A DNA stretch of 64,000 nucleotides from Robinsoniella peoriensis (GCF_000797495.1 NZ_JTGN01000008.1:248001-312000); one strand, 5' to 3'. Shown: positions 6,040-14,278, counted from the first letter of the stretch. Made by a program: numbers and translations. Notes: generated by a model not told the origin, from the letters alone.

Positions 6040-7779
6040 TTAAACCTTCTTCACGCAATCCAGCCAAAGGGCAACCCATCCATCTTTATTCTTCTGATAA
6101 GTCTTAAGCAATCCCCAAGTCCTATCCTGAGAATCTTTCTTTTCCTCGACAATCCCGAAAGTACCAATTCCAGTAAATCCTTTTGAAGCATAATTAGTAC
6201 CGGCATTAGATCTGATATTCACATCCCCAGAGTTTACTTTGACATTATATGGTTCAAATGCCTTACCTACAGAACGGATATCACCATCATTGCACCAGTA
6301 TTTACCGTCAATCTGATATGGGTTAGCTTTCTTTGGTTTTGTAGCCGTTATGGTTCCGCTAAGTGTTTTTATCACAGCTTTAGATATTGGATCAGCTGCT
6401 TTGTTATAGTAGGAGCTGCAATTAACATATTGACCTACCTTATACTTTAAATCCTTATCTGGAGTAGGGGCAGGAGATGGTGCAGAATTTCCATTGCCAT
6501 CATATTTATCTAACTCAAAACGTTTGATAAGGTTGCAGATCTTATCTATGTATTTAGAGTCTGTCGCATATCCACCATTTTTGATAATAGTGATAGCTTC
6601 GTTATAATCTTTAGCTTCTTTTAATCCAGCGTATCTAAGCTTATCCCCATTTTTGGCTCCCAACAAATAAGCAGAATGATCTGAAATACTATCTTCAATA
6701 CAGGGGTATCTGCGGAAATCAGCAGTAACCTTCGAGATTATTCCCGGAGTATATTCTTCGTTAGTGATTTTTGTATACTTAGATTTTCCATCCCATGTAC
6801 TGTTTTTCCAACTATTATTGGAGAGCGTTGTCTTCATTCCAAAGCAGTTACATGCATCAACAGCCAAATCGGTTTTCACATATCCAGATTCCAGGATCAT
6901 TTGAGCGGCAGTTACAGATGCAAGTATGCCGGTTTTCTGATAGTCTGCCTTTGCGAGTGCTAATATTTTGGCTGCTGCCTGAGATTCGGATAATCCTGCA
7001 AAAGCTGATGGCTGTGTTCCTTTTGATGTTGGAGCAGTGTAGACTATTTTCCCTTTCTCATCAAATACTTTATATCCGCTTCCACACACTTTGACAGCAT
7101 TTTCTTTTGAAGTATAAGCACCTGCTTGGTTCATACATTTCCCATTCTGCCAGTCTGTTCCTACTCTGTAATATGATAAAGCAGGAGTTGGAGCAGAGTT
7201 GAATTTACCGGTTTCTATCATCTGTTTTACGTCATTTCTAAATATATCCATTGATTTCCCATGCTTAGGGAACCAATGAGTTACATCTATATGGCAAGTG
7301 CCTTCTCCGCGCTGATAAACTTCATAATGACATAAAACATGGTTTTTATCGGGTATCCATCCATACTTTTTGCAAAGATAAGCGCTCAGCCATACCGCTT
7401 TTTCATAAACGTTGTTGAAATACGAAACATTTTCAGGAGAGCTGGGATTATAATTTCCCATGCGTTCCCACTGACCATTATATTTGAATGTACCAGGTTC
7501 GCAGATTTCATAACTGATATAATAATCATTTGCGGGAGAGCCAGCGTGCCAGGAACGTCGATTTTCTGGAAGCAGTTGATATATGCCTGTGTCATCGATG
7601 ATGTAATGGACACCTGCGTCAGGATTGGGCTGATTCCACAAATTATAAAAGTTTGTATGTTTTGCGCCAGGAGTAGCAGTGGAATGCGTAACTACACCTC
7701 TTGGGGTAATACGTCTATTGTTCGTGTAACAAGGTGAAGCATTCATAAACATTTCTATTATTTTAAAATTAGTTGCCAT
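6040..7779 (-). CDS. Endolysin: amidase_2 + glucosaminidase-like domain + SH3b
   Basis: Start taken at ATG 7779 (MATNFKII) because GGAGGG lies 8 nt upstream; the longer frame to 7839 runs through the upstream terminator. Residues ~20-190 form an N-acetylmuramoyl-L-alanine amidase domain (HSTATPG zinc His, LCHYEVY, CHIDVTHWFPKHG). Residues ~270-430 are a glucosaminidase/lysozyme-like domain with the catalytic-type ILESGY motif and an FRRYPCIEDSISDH stretch. Two SH3-like modules follow, the last with DVNIRSNAGTNY. It would cut both the stem-peptide link and the glycan of peptidoglycan during lysis. It has no signal peptide, so a holin is needed; one is encoded at 9676-10077. Confidence 0.92.
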   Translation of the reverse strand: MATNFKIIEMFMNASPCYTNNRRITPRGVVTHSTATPGAKHTNFYNLWNQPNPDAGVHYIIDDTGIYQLLPENRRSWHAGSPANDYYISYEICEPGTFKYNGQWERMGNYNPSSPENVSYFNNVYEKAVWLSAYLCKKYGWIPDKNHVLCHYEVYQRGEGTCHIDVTHWFPKHGKSMDIFRNDVKQMIETGKFNSAPTPALSYYRVGTDWQNGKCMNQAGAYTSKENAVKVCGSGYKVFDEKGKIVYTAPTSKGTQPSAFAGLSESQAAAKILALAKADYQKTGILASVTAAQMILESGYVKTDLAVDACNCFGMKTTLSNNSWKNSTWDGKSKYTKITNEEYTPGIISKVTADFRRYPCIEDSISDHSAYLLGAKNGDKLRYAGLKEAKDYNEAITIIKNGGYATDSKYIDKICNLIKRFELDKYDGNGNSAPSPAPTPDKDLKYKVGQYVNCSSYYNKAADPISKAVIKTLSGTITATKPKKANPYQIDGKYWCNDGDIRSVGKAFEPYNVKVNSGDVNIRSNAGTNYASKGFTGIGTFGIVEEKKDSQDRTWGLLKTYQKNKDGWVALWLDCVKKV

Positions 7780-7797
7780 TTTTGTTTCCCTCCAATT

Positions 7798-7827
7798 AAA
7801 AAAGGTGACACCCATAAAAGTGCCACC
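7798..7827 (-). terminator. Intrinsic terminator upstream of endolysin
   Basis: GGTGACAC (7804-7811) pairs with GTGCCACC (7820-7827), one mismatch. On the minus strand it is followed by TTTTTT (7803-7798). It separates the small tail-associated genes from the endolysin. Confidence 0.7.
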
Positions 7828-7839
7828 AAACATCAACAT

Positions 7840-7968
7840 CTAAGTTACAATTAAGTCTTCCCGTCCAGCATTTATCAACGATGTACTTACGTCATCTTTT
7901 AATCTTTCAGGTACATTGGCATAAACCAGATAGCCATTTATAATTCTACATGCTAAAAAATATGCCAT
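7840..7968 (-). CDS. Small phage protein, CD1375-like (42 aa)
   Basis: ATG 7968-7966 overlaps the TAA of the preceding gene (TAATG), with GGAGGTGA 6 nt upstream inside that gene. The sequence has the pattern 'I..GY..Y..VPERLK..V...L..AGRED', like the tiny CD1375/XkdX-type proteins found after tail-fibre genes of Firmicute siphophages (recalled, not searched). Function unknown. Confidence 0.6.
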   Translation of the reverse strand: MAYFLACRIINGYLVYANVPERLKDDVSTSLINAGREDLIVT

Positions 7969-8186
7969 TATACTTCACCTCCCATAGTATTAAGTATTAA
8001 TTCCTGCAGAGCAGCATCTGTCACTGCCTGAGACTGCTTGATTTCTAAGATATCTGATTGCAGCTTTTGTCCTAATTCTGGTTTGATTTCTGAATCGTTT
8101 ATGATATTAGAATTTGCTAATTCCTGATACCCCTCTTTTTCTTTGGAGCTATAATGAATAACTCCGTCTATAATTGCAGCATACAT
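7968..8186 (-). CDS. Small phage tail-region protein (72 aa)
   Basis: ATG 8186 follows AAGGAGG at 7-8 nt. The product is mostly helical and ends AVTDAALQELILNTMGGEV, an ending seen in XkdW-like proteins of Lachnospiraceae siphophages (from memory). It is translationally coupled to the downstream 42-residue gene. Probably tail-associated; no catalytic motif. Confidence 0.65.
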   Translation of the reverse strand: MYAAIIDGVIHYSSKEKEGYQELANSNIINDSEIKPELGQKLQSDILEIKQSQAVTDAALQELILNTMGGEV

Positions 8187-8199
8187 ATGTAATTCCTCC

Positions 8200-8724
8200 T
8201 TATTCTATTTTTTCTACCACTAGATCTTTAATATCAAAGGCACAAATTTGCCCAGCAACATAACTCATTCCCCGTAGTAAAAAACCGATATATGGTGTAG
8301 CTAACGTAAATTCTTTTGTAACATCAACCCATCCAGTTTGTGTTTTATTATCGTAAACTTGATAAGCTTCATCGTATGTGCTGTTTAAACTTAAACACAG
8401 TTTAGCATCTGGGGATGTCGTTGCTTCATCTACATTTACCTTACAGGTGACTTTAATCTTTTTAATATTTTCTGGTAGTATGTAATACCATTTATTCCAG
8501 TCGTTTATTCCGTTATTTCGAATAACAAAATGGTCTTGCTGAACTGTAATGCTTCCATCCCCACGCATCTGTTTCCATTTGGGGCTTACAGAAAGTGGAG
8601 GTGTGGCACCATCGATGAGATTTACATTTTTCTTCCCGATTTTCATTTTAAAGATTCCCGTTTCTGTGCCAATAAATCCCATTCCAGTGATCTGACCAAT
8701 TTCTTTTACTTCCAATCCAAGCAT
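8200..8724 (-). CDS. Phage structural protein, putative baseplate/ligand-binding (174 aa)
   Basis: ATG 8724 lies within the end of the preceding gene (19-bp overlap) with GGGGGTAC upstream. The second half (about 60-174) is rich in alternating hydrophobic residues and aromatic positions (DWNKWYYILPENIKKIKVTCKV; GWVDVTKEF) like carbohydrate-binding jelly-roll domains in the large fibre upstream. Likely an accessory tail or receptor-binding component. Confidence 0.55.
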   Translation of the reverse strand: MLGLEVKEIGQITGMGFIGTETGIFKMKIGKKNVNLIDGATPPLSVSPKWKQMRGDGSITVQQDHFVIRNNGINDWNKWYYILPENIKKIKVTCKVNVDEATTSPDAKLCLSLNSTYDEAYQVYDNKTQTGWVDVTKEFTLATPYIGFLLRGMSYVAGQICAFDIKDLVVEKIE

Positions 8725-9248
8725 TGTACCTGTACCCCCTTTTCAGACGTAGAAGCTGGCGAAACTACGACTGTTTGAGTGCCATGTAATTTTGTTCCTT
8801 TTCTGATGGTAATCGTGGATGCACATTCGGCAGGTATTAACCAGGATTCACTGTTAGCTGTATCTGATGTGTAGGCTACATAGATATCGCCATCTGTGAA
8901 GTTAGCAACCGAAAACTCATAGCCAGTTACATCAAATTCAAAGATAAGTTTTGTGTTTGCTACAGTAGGTAATCTAAATAGTTTTGGTTTTGTGAGTGGT
9001 TCCCCGGTTTCTGGAGTAGTAGAAGAGTTCTGGGGAGAATCCTTCAATACCCATTGATTTTGATTGTTTAAAATATATTTACTTCCATCTTCTATAACCT
9101 CAGCTGTTGATCCTATGGCGCAGGTATGTTTTCCATTTGATCCTGCCGAGGTTGGAAGATCATTTATATCGGTTACCTTGTCACATATAAATTCGCTCAA
9201 AGAGATTTCATTTACGTGATCACCGTATTTTGTTCTTGTATAAGCCAT
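8706..9248 (-). CDS. Phage tail-region structural protein (180 aa)
   Basis: ATG 9248 has GGAGG 6 nt upstream. The N-terminal part (about 1-70) includes a short 'GSTAEVIEDGSKYILNNQNQWVLK' unit, a motif found in tail or collar proteins that carry small beta-barrels. The C-terminal part is a compact beta domain. It is coupled to the next gene by overlap. Function inferred from position only. Confidence 0.55.
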   Translation of the reverse strand: MAYTRTKYGDHVNEISLSEFICDKVTDINDLPTSAGSNGKHTCAIGSTAEVIEDGSKYILNNQNQWVLKDSPQNSSTTPETGEPLTKPKLFRLPTVANTKLIFEFDVTGYEFSVANFTDGDIYVAYTSDTANSESWLIPAECASTITIRKGTKLHGTQTVVVSPASTSEKGVQVQCLDWK

Positions 9249-9265
9249 TATTTCCTCCTTTACAT

Positions 9266-9294
9266 TAAAAAAGAGCAGTACCGAAGTACCGCTC
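9266..9294 (-). terminator. Intrinsic terminator with TTCG loop
   Basis: GAGC(A)GTAC (9273-9281) pairs with GTAC(C)GCTC (9286-9294). On the minus strand the loop is cTTCGg-like and is followed by TTTTTT (9272-9266). Confidence 0.7.
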
Positions 9295-9414
9295 TAAGAC
9301 TATTATCAATTGTTTCTTTAGAATTACTTGTTATCATTACTTTTTGAATGTTACCCCAAGTCCATTGTCATTTTAATTTTTCAACCAAACAAACTGAAAT
9401 TTGGATTTAAGAGT

Positions 9415-9522
9415 TTAAAATATCCAACCTATCATATTATACACTGCAATACCTAAAATACCACCAATTGACACGAATAACAAATACCATCCTAATTTAG
9501 AGCTTTTCATCTTATTTTCCAT
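9415..9522 (-). CDS. Small membrane protein (35 aa)
   Basis: ATG 9522 is preceded by AAGGAGA at ~9 nt. MENKMKSSK is followed by one hydrophobic helix (GWYLLFVSIGGILGIAVYNM). It lies just downstream of the holin, so a lysis-accessory or antiholin-like role is possible but unproven. Confidence 0.45.
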   Translation of the reverse strand: MENKMKSSKLGWYLLFVSIGGILGIAVYNMIGWIF

Positions 9523-9590
9523 TCTCAAATTTCTCCTTTCAACAAATACTAATTTATTTAATAGTATCATATGGTGAAATACATTGTCTA

Positions 9591-9692
9591 TTATAATTTT
9601 GGCTTACGGATAATCATTTCTTTTGCCAGTACCTTTAAGGGTTCCTCGATTAATTCCATTTTACATATTTCATCTTTAATGATCCATTTCAT
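9591..9692 (-). CDS. Possible 33-aa ORF overlapping the holin end
   Basis: ATG 9692 lies in the last codons of the holin gene in another frame, with GAGGGG 5 nt upstream. The product is amphipathic and charged (MKWIIKDEICKMELIEEPLK...). Support is only the ribosome site and compact position between two lysis-region genes. Confidence 0.3.
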   Translation of the reverse strand: MKWIIKDEICKMELIEEPLKVLAKEMIIRKPKL

Positions 9693-10077
9693 ACCAACCC
9701 CTCTTTTTTAAATCATTAACTAAAATCTTTTCAATATCAGCTGACATCTTTTTAGTCATATCAGGTTCACTCTTGGTCTGCACTGTAACTCCCAATATCT
9801 TCCCGAAATTAATCAAATCCTTACCAGCATACGTAATAATAGCAGTCTGAATCACAAGCAGTGGTGTAATACCCACAGATGTCAAATCCACCACTTCAAA
9901 GCAGTATGCCAATCCAACAGCAGACAATCCTAAGATAGCAGCTTTGATAATGCCATTGATAAATTTAGCCTTATCAAATTTAAAGTTCTGTTTCCCGATC
10001 TGGTAGTACATTCCCAGGGCAATATTAATAGCCATCACAATAGCTAAAACGGGTAAATATGTAATAATCTGGTTCAT
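9676..10077 (-). CDS. Phage holin (133 aa)
   Basis: Two to three hydrophobic segments (residues about 3-22, 42-62 and 70-88) followed by a charged C-terminal tail (KKMSADIEKILVNDLKKRG) match the phage holin family of LL-H/Tcd type. It would oligomerise in the cytoplasmic membrane and release the signal-less endolysin. It starts 4 nt after the preceding membrane-anchored gene, so they are probably co-translated. Confidence 0.8.
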   Translation of the reverse strand: MNQIITYLPVLAIVMAINIALGMYYQIGKQNFKFDKAKFINGIIKAAILGLSAVGLAYCFEVVDLTSVGITPLLVIQTAIITYAGKDLINFGKILGVTVQTKSEPDMTKKMSADIEKILVNDLKKRGWYEMDH

Positions 10078-10080
10078 ATG

Positions 10081-10638
10081 TTAGTCCTCCTCTTTCACAT
10101 CGATAATTTTCCAGGTGCATGATTCTGGTTCACAGATTTCATGAATAAAGCTGTTTTGTCCACCATGATTTTCATAGTCTAAGATTAAGCCGTGAAAAGA
10201 TTCTTTGTCCATTGTTGTCCATTCACCCTTAGCATGATGATATCTGTAAACCTGAGAGATCCTGTCTTTTAATTTTAGCCGTTCACTAACGTCCATTTTT
10301 TCCTGCATCTCCTCAAATCGTTTATCTGTATTTTGATTAGATTCCAAAAGCATTTGGGATATAACGTTGATCTTTTCAACAACCTTTTCTAGTTCCTTTT
10401 TTATTTCTATATCCATTTGATTCGAACGCACCATGTCCTGTTCCTGCTTCTGTGATAATGACCGAATAGTTTCATCAAATTCAGTCAATACCTTTTTATT
10501 ATGTTTCCGTTTTTCATACCAGGAGTCAAATTTAGAATTATATTTTAAAATCAATCCTGAAATAGCTCCGATAGCAATAATCATTGTAACAATCTGTGCA
10601 ATTGTTACTTCTCCAAATAGCTGTAAAAATTCTGGCAT
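10081..10638 (-). CDS. Membrane-anchored coiled-coil protein of lysis module (185 aa)
   Basis: Start chosen at ATG 10638 (MPEFLQLFGEV) after GGTGAGGTG; the longer frame to 10761 overlaps the previous gene without a site. One N-terminal transmembrane helix (about 12-32), a long coiled coil (about 55-125; QKQEQDMVRSNQMDIEIKKELEKVVEKI), and a C-terminal domain with a YENHGGQNSFIH motif. The design recalls UviB/BhlA-like holin partners but is longer. It sits directly before the holin gene. Confidence 0.6.
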   Translation of the reverse strand: MPEFLQLFGEVTIAQIVTMIIAIGAISGLILKYNSKFDSWYEKRKHNKKVLTEFDETIRSLSQKQEQDMVRSNQMDIEIKKELEKVVEKINVISQMLLESNQNTDKRFEEMQEKMDVSERLKLKDRISQVYRYHHAKGEWTTMDKESFHGLILDYENHGGQNSFIHEICEPESCTWKIIDVKEED

Positions 10639-10648
10639 TTTATACACC

Positions 10649-11122
10649 TCACCCTTTCTTAAATGCAAATACTTTTCTGCCCAAAACCATGTAATAAGGG
10701 GGCGTATCTTCTTTATACTTAAATAATTTCCACTCAATCCAATCCAGTAGGGGGATGGCAAAAGCGGCTATAAGACACCAAGCCAGAGAGAACAGCAGAC
10801 ATACCTGCCCATCTAAGGAAGACAAAGGCAGTCCACGGTAATCCCAGATATGATAATCCTTGTTAAACAGTAAGCCACAGATCCATTCCGCACCGGTACA
10901 GAATATACCACAAACAATTATTTGCAGAAGATAATCCAGATCATATGTAAATATGTTGTTAAGCCAGCAGATAAATAATCCGCATATGCCAGCTAATAAG
11001 AACATCTCGGGCGCAGTCCTGCCACGCCACAAGAGTTCAATACCTGAGTAAATTAATCCACAAAATGCTGCAATGAATAGATATTTGAGCGTAATCTTAA
11101 ATAGTGTTATTACTGTCTGCAT
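10649..11122 (-). CDS. PF06541-like integral membrane protein (putative ABC-transporter type IV)
   Basis: ATG 11122 has GGTGAT upstream; a GTG at 11131 is also in frame. Four transmembrane segments are visible, with the family-like patterns SGIELLWRG in the first part and HIWDYRGLPLSSLDGQVCLLFSLAW in the second. PF06541 proteins are often found in Clostridia phages next to lysis genes; transport activity there is unproven. It overlaps the previous gene by 26 nt. Confidence 0.65.
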   Translation of the reverse strand: MQTVITLFKITLKYLFIAAFCGLIYSGIELLWRGRTAPEMFLLAGICGLFICWLNNIFTYDLDYLLQIIVCGIFCTGAEWICGLLFNKDYHIWDYRGLPLSSLDGQVCLLFSLAWCLIAAFAIPLLDWIEWKLFKYKEDTPPYYMVLGRKVFAFKKG

Positions 11123-11999
11123 TGGTATCACCGCTTTCTGGTGGAGTAATTTCTTCCGGTGGGATTTCAGGATCAGTAGGTTCTTCAGGCTCAGGAGTCG
11201 TAGTATTATCGCCTAAAAGAGCTTTTAATGCTAATTCACCCTGGGCAAGAGCAGCGTCCATATTTTCCTTATACTTGCCTGTTACTTCCTGTCCATAGGT
11301 TACTTTTTTGATTTCAGCCTTATCATACAAATCTCGGATATATGTATTAAGCGCATTGGCATAAGTAGTGTGATAAAGTTTATGGGCTGATAAAGATAGA
11401 TAAATTGCTACAATGTCCTCAGCCGTGTAAATCGCACAGCTTCCAGAGTTGGGATGATACGGGCAACCCAATCCAGTAGCAGTAGCGGTGGCAAATAAAT
11501 CTTTCAGATTGGACTGATCTTCCAGGTTGTAACTGAACATTTCTTTTCCTTTTGATGTTTCTACGTTTGTGCCCAAATAAATAGCTGAGGTGCAAACTTT
11601 GCCCAGCTGCTTAATTTTGTAAGATTTGAATTCGTCCAGAGACATAGCACTCTCATCAACAACAGGATTAACTTGCTTTTCCAACTTATCTACTTGTTCT
11701 TTTAAATCGTGTGGAGCTAAGCTGATTCGGAAAGGTGTTATAAATTTACCATCTTCGTCCGTGTACATGTTGAAGATAGCTTTGACTTCTTTTAATGTGC
11801 TGTAAGCAGTAGTCATCTTCCTGACCAGTCCATTTACGTCAAGAATCTCCAGTTTTTCAATACTGCTGAATTCATTTACGACAGAAGAGTAGTCGTCTGA
11901 TTTGATAACGGCTTCAAACATATCTGGCATAGTGTCATTGATGAAGAAACAATCAAACTCTGATTTGCCGTTGACTTTTAATTTTTCCAATGTTTCCAT
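11097..11999 (-). CDS. Phage tail/baseplate-associated protein, DUF4376-like (300 aa)
   Basis: ATG 11999 follows AGGAGG. The central part (about 120-240) has SYKIKQLGKVCTSAIYLGTNV and later GCPYHPNSGSCAIYTAEDIVAIY, with Cys and His residues that look like the DUF4376-type domain of tail proteins. The C-terminus is a Pro/Glu/Thr-rich linker (TTPEPEEPTDPEIPPEE). It lies between structural and lysis genes. Assigned with modest confidence. Confidence 0.55.
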   Translation of the reverse strand: METLEKLKVNGKSEFDCFFINDTMPDMFEAVIKSDDYSSVVNEFSSIEKLEILDVNGLVRKMTTAYSTLKEVKAIFNMYTDEDGKFITPFRISLAPHDLKEQVDKLEKQVNPVVDESAMSLDEFKSYKIKQLGKVCTSAIYLGTNVETSKGKEMFSYNLEDQSNLKDLFATATATGLGCPYHPNSGSCAIYTAEDIVAIYLSLSAHKLYHTTYANALNTYIRDLYDKAEIKKVTYGQEVTGKYKENMDAALAQGELALKALLGDNTTTPEPEEPTDPEIPPEEITPPESGDTNADSNNTI

Positions 12000-12000
12000 A

Positions 12001-12456
12001 TTATTTGTCCTCCTTTTCTGTTGGTGCGATGAAAAATTCTAATGCATCCAATTCAGGCATAGATATTTTTCCATCATAGTCAGTTACAAATTTCTCTAAA
12101 TCGCTTTCTGTAATTGCATCCAGAACCACCTCATTTTTCTGTAAGGAAAGTTCATTGATCTTTACATTTACAGCAGCAACAAATTCCTGCATAAATTCCT
12201 GCTTAATCTGTTGCTGTTTATTTCCCTCGTTATCGGTTGTTTCCTGTAAGAATTCGGGTTTCATACATTCCTGAAAAATCTCCTTTTCGGTTTCGGAAAT
12301 TAATTCGAAGATAGGAGAGAGGGATTTCATATTTTTCCGTAAAGACCACATCATCCCAGAGGGAAGCTTGATAGCACTGTTCTTCATAAAAGAAGAAGCA
12401 TCATTGAGTGTTTTGTAGATTGTTACGATATCTCCGTTTGTTAATGTTTTTGTCAT
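12001..12456 (-). CDS. Phage protein, DUF1617-like (151 aa)
   Basis: ATG 12456 has AGAGGA upstream. The mostly helical sequence starts TLTNGDIVTIYKTLNDASSF and has PSGMMWSLRKNMKSLSP, resembling the DUF1617 phage family, which is usually found near tail-fibre and lysis genes. It ends one base before the next gene, so both are in one unit after the terminator at 12493-12517. Confidence 0.55.
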   Translation of the reverse strand: MTKTLTNGDIVTIYKTLNDASSFMKNSAIKLPSGMMWSLRKNMKSLSPIFELISETEKEIFQECMKPEFLQETTDNEGNKQQQIKQEFMQEFVAAVNVKINELSLQKNEVVLDAITESDLEKFVTDYDGKISMPELDALEFFIAPTEKEDK

Positions 12457-12492
12457 AGTTGTTTTCCTCTTTCTTTCCTGTTTTTGGGTATT

Positions 12493-12517
12493 AAAAAAGA
12501 CCAGCGGGTTGCTGATC
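12493..12517 (-). terminator. Intrinsic terminator closing the accessory island
   Basis: GACCAGC (12499-12505), 5-nt loop, GCTGATC (12511-12517). On the minus strand TTTTTT follows (12498-12493). It separates the accessory island from the DUF1617-like gene. Confidence 0.7.
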
Positions 12518-12559
12518 TAAATGGTTTACTATTTTATTATTTTGTATTTATGATTATCA

Positions 12560-12937
12560 CTATCTCAATCTTATATATTTGACAATTGCATATATAAATA
12601 GTAAGAATATAACTATGGAATATATAGTTGGTATAACTGGGCTTATCTCGATAGGTAAAATTGTTTTAACTATTATTTCATTCCCCACAATTTCACCTCG
12701 AAATGAGGATGATATAAATCCAAATATTAATAATATCCATCCCACCCATTTATTAAATGTAAGCTTCCCTAATAAGTAAATATTGCAACAAGGAATCCAT
12801 GCCATTGGTGTTCCGTTACCATATATGATTCTATTTAATTTAAACAGAACAATTCCTGTAATAACATAGAAAGCTATTGAGATAATAAAAATTAAAATTA
12901 AAACACCTAGCATTATACCTAAAATCTGATCATCCAT
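12560..12937 (-). CDS. Four-helix membrane protein of unknown function (125 aa)
   Basis: ATG 12937 follows AAGGAG. Hydrophobic segments at about 6-33, 47-52/63-77 and 100-120, with a conserved-looking loop YGNGTPMAWIPCCNIYLLGKLTFNKWVGW, recalling small DUF5684/DUF805-type bacterial membrane proteins. It is flanked by terminators on both sides, so it is a separate accessory cassette. A phage-encoded immunity or superinfection-exclusion role is possible but only by position. Confidence 0.5.
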   Translation of the reverse strand: MDDQILGIMLGVLILIFIISIAFYVITGIVLFKLNRIIYGNGTPMAWIPCCNIYLLGKLTFNKWVGWILLIFGFISSSFRGEIVGNEIIVKTILPIEISPVIPTIYSIVIFLLFIYAIVKYIRLR

Positions 12938-13003
12938 TTTTAATATTCTCCTTTTTTTAATACATTATAACTTATTCTATGAAAATTTTAGTATAAATGT
13001 ATT

Positions 13004-13033
13004 AAAAAGCATATTTTTTGTCATGAAATATGC
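13004..13033 (-). terminator. Intrinsic terminator after the Ntn-like gene
   Basis: GCATATTT (13009-13016) pairs with AAATATGC (13026-13033). On the minus strand TTTTT follows (13008-13004). Confidence 0.65.
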
Positions 13034-13118
13034 TTAAGGCATGAAAATTTATTGAGTCATCCATATATCCAACTTTTTTAATAAAAAGGAACCGATGAAA
13101 CGACTCTTTCATTGTAGA

Positions 13119-13853
13119 TTATTTTATTACTCCGTTATCACTATCTGTTCTTTCTTTAAATATTATTTTATTTTTATCAGGGTTCCAAAACTCGGCTGTA
13201 TTGACCTTACCCCATAATACGTTATTTTCTTTTAGTTCGTTTGACAAATCATGCAAATATATCACCTCGCAATCAAAATTATCATTAATAGAAGAATCTC
13301 CTAATTTAATACCTTTTTTTAAAGTCTGGTAGAATATGCTTTTTAAATTTTCTGAAGAAAATACAGGAGTCTTATAAAATAGATTTTTATAAATATTCCC
13401 TAAATGTAATTGACCTTGTGCTAAAAAGCACATAGTAACATCATCATTTTCTGTTTTATGAATAGTTTCTTTAACGTTAATTGATTTACCTACCTCAATC
13501 AAAGTAAATTTAATATAACCGTTACTACGTCCACATACGCCTATATTTGCCGTTAAATCAGAATGTTCTTTACTTAATTCTTTCAATTCATCTGAAATAT
13601 TTAAATATTTCTTGGAAATTAATTCCACAGTTTGCTTATATGTAAGTGTTGGTAAAGCTGGACTATAGAATATAGGTTTCCACAATACGTTAATCAAAGC
13701 AGAATGTCCCCCAGCACAGGTAATGACATTGTTATTTATTCGCTTTACCTTTTGCACGTTTTCAGATACTGTTTCTGCATTATCACTAGTAGACCGCTTA
13801 TCTCCATACATTGCACCAAAAAGATGACATCCGGTAAAAACTACAAAACTCAT
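13119..13853 (-). CDS. Proteasome-fold Ntn-hydrolase-like protein (244 aa)
   Basis: After Met removal the N-terminus is Ser. Counting that Ser as 1, Asp17 and Arg19 fall exactly where proteasome beta subunits have catalytic D17 and R19. Lys34 lies in VQKVKRIN, matching the beta-subunit VKKV.EIN around K33, and AGG stands at 46-48, as in the beta-subunit 'TMAGG' loop. I compared with the remembered yeast beta5 sequence. This suggests a stand-alone Ntn hydrolase with a Ser nucleophile, or a decayed relative. The rest (about 50-244) is unrecognised. ATG 13853 has GGGAGG 8 nt upstream. The gene has its own promoter with a LexA-like box and its own terminator. Substrate unknown. Confidence 0.6.
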   Translation of the reverse strand: MSFVVFTGCHLFGAMYGDKRSTSDNAETVSENVQKVKRINNNVITCAGGHSALINVLWKPIFYSPALPTLTYKQTVELISKKYLNISDELKELSKEHSDLTANIGVCGRSNGYIKFTLIEVGKSINVKETIHKTENDDVTMCFLAQGQLHLGNIYKNLFYKTPVFSSENLKSIFYQTLKKGIKLGDSSINDNFDCEVIYLHDLSNELKENNVLWGKVNTAEFWNPDKNKIIFKERTDSDNGVIK

Positions 13854-13884
13854 AACTATACCTCCCTAATATTTTGATACACTA

Positions 13885-13929
13885 ATTATATACCAGAATA
13901 TGACAGGAAAGTAGTGAGAACATGCGTTT
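13885..13929 (-). promoter_or_regulatory. Promoter/LexA-like element of the Ntn-like gene
   Basis: On the minus strand GTTC-like box AAAC-GCAT-GTTC (13929-13918) is followed at fixed distance by CTGTCATATTCTGG and TATAAT (13890-13885). The 45-bp block matches 46263-46307 upstream of the MazF-like gene at about 39 positions. A standard -35 is not evident. Confidence 0.55.
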
Positions 13930-13961
13930 TGTTAGCTATAAAAAATGTTTTTCCCAGTAAA

Positions 13962-13988
13962 ATGAAAAAAGGTTCTAGCTCACCTTTT
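13962..13988 (-). terminator. Intrinsic terminator after the pseudo-ATPase cassette
   Basis: AAAGGT (13968-13973) pairs with ACCTTT (13982-13987). On the minus strand it reads on into a T-run. Confidence 0.55.
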
Positions 13989-14011
13989 GTGAACGGAAAT
14001 GCTTCTATCAT

Positions 14012-14263
14012 CTAATGAGGAAAGCGATCAACTAAATAAAATATCAAATATGCAACTGGCTGACTCATGATAAGATCGTCAGTTGATTTTACAAGATCAA
14101 TTAGATATGAATTATCATTAATGAAACTCTCAATACTGAATAGGGTTATGTTTTTAATTGTCAATAAGTCTTCAAGTCCCCTGTAAATGTATGTATTTAG
14201 TTTGGCATTTTTCTCGGCACAAACATAAGGCAGTGTCATTTTCATATAATTATCATATTTCAT
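14012..14263 (-). CDS. Hypothetical protein, last gene of pseudo-ATPase cassette (83 aa)
   Basis: ATG 14263 is preceded by AGAGAGG; it lies 15 nt after the ATPase-like gene, so they are probably co-translated. Helical and hydrophobic-rich without a clear membrane span (TIKNITLFSIESFINDNSYLIDLVK...). No family recognised; its position suggests it works with the pseudo-ATPase. Confidence 0.5.
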   Translation of the reverse strand: MKYDNYMKMTLPYVCAEKNAKLNTYIYRGLEDLLTIKNITLFSIESFINDNSYLIDLVKSTDDLIMSQPVAYLIFYLVDRFPH

Positions 14264-14278
14264 AATGCGCCTCTCTCT

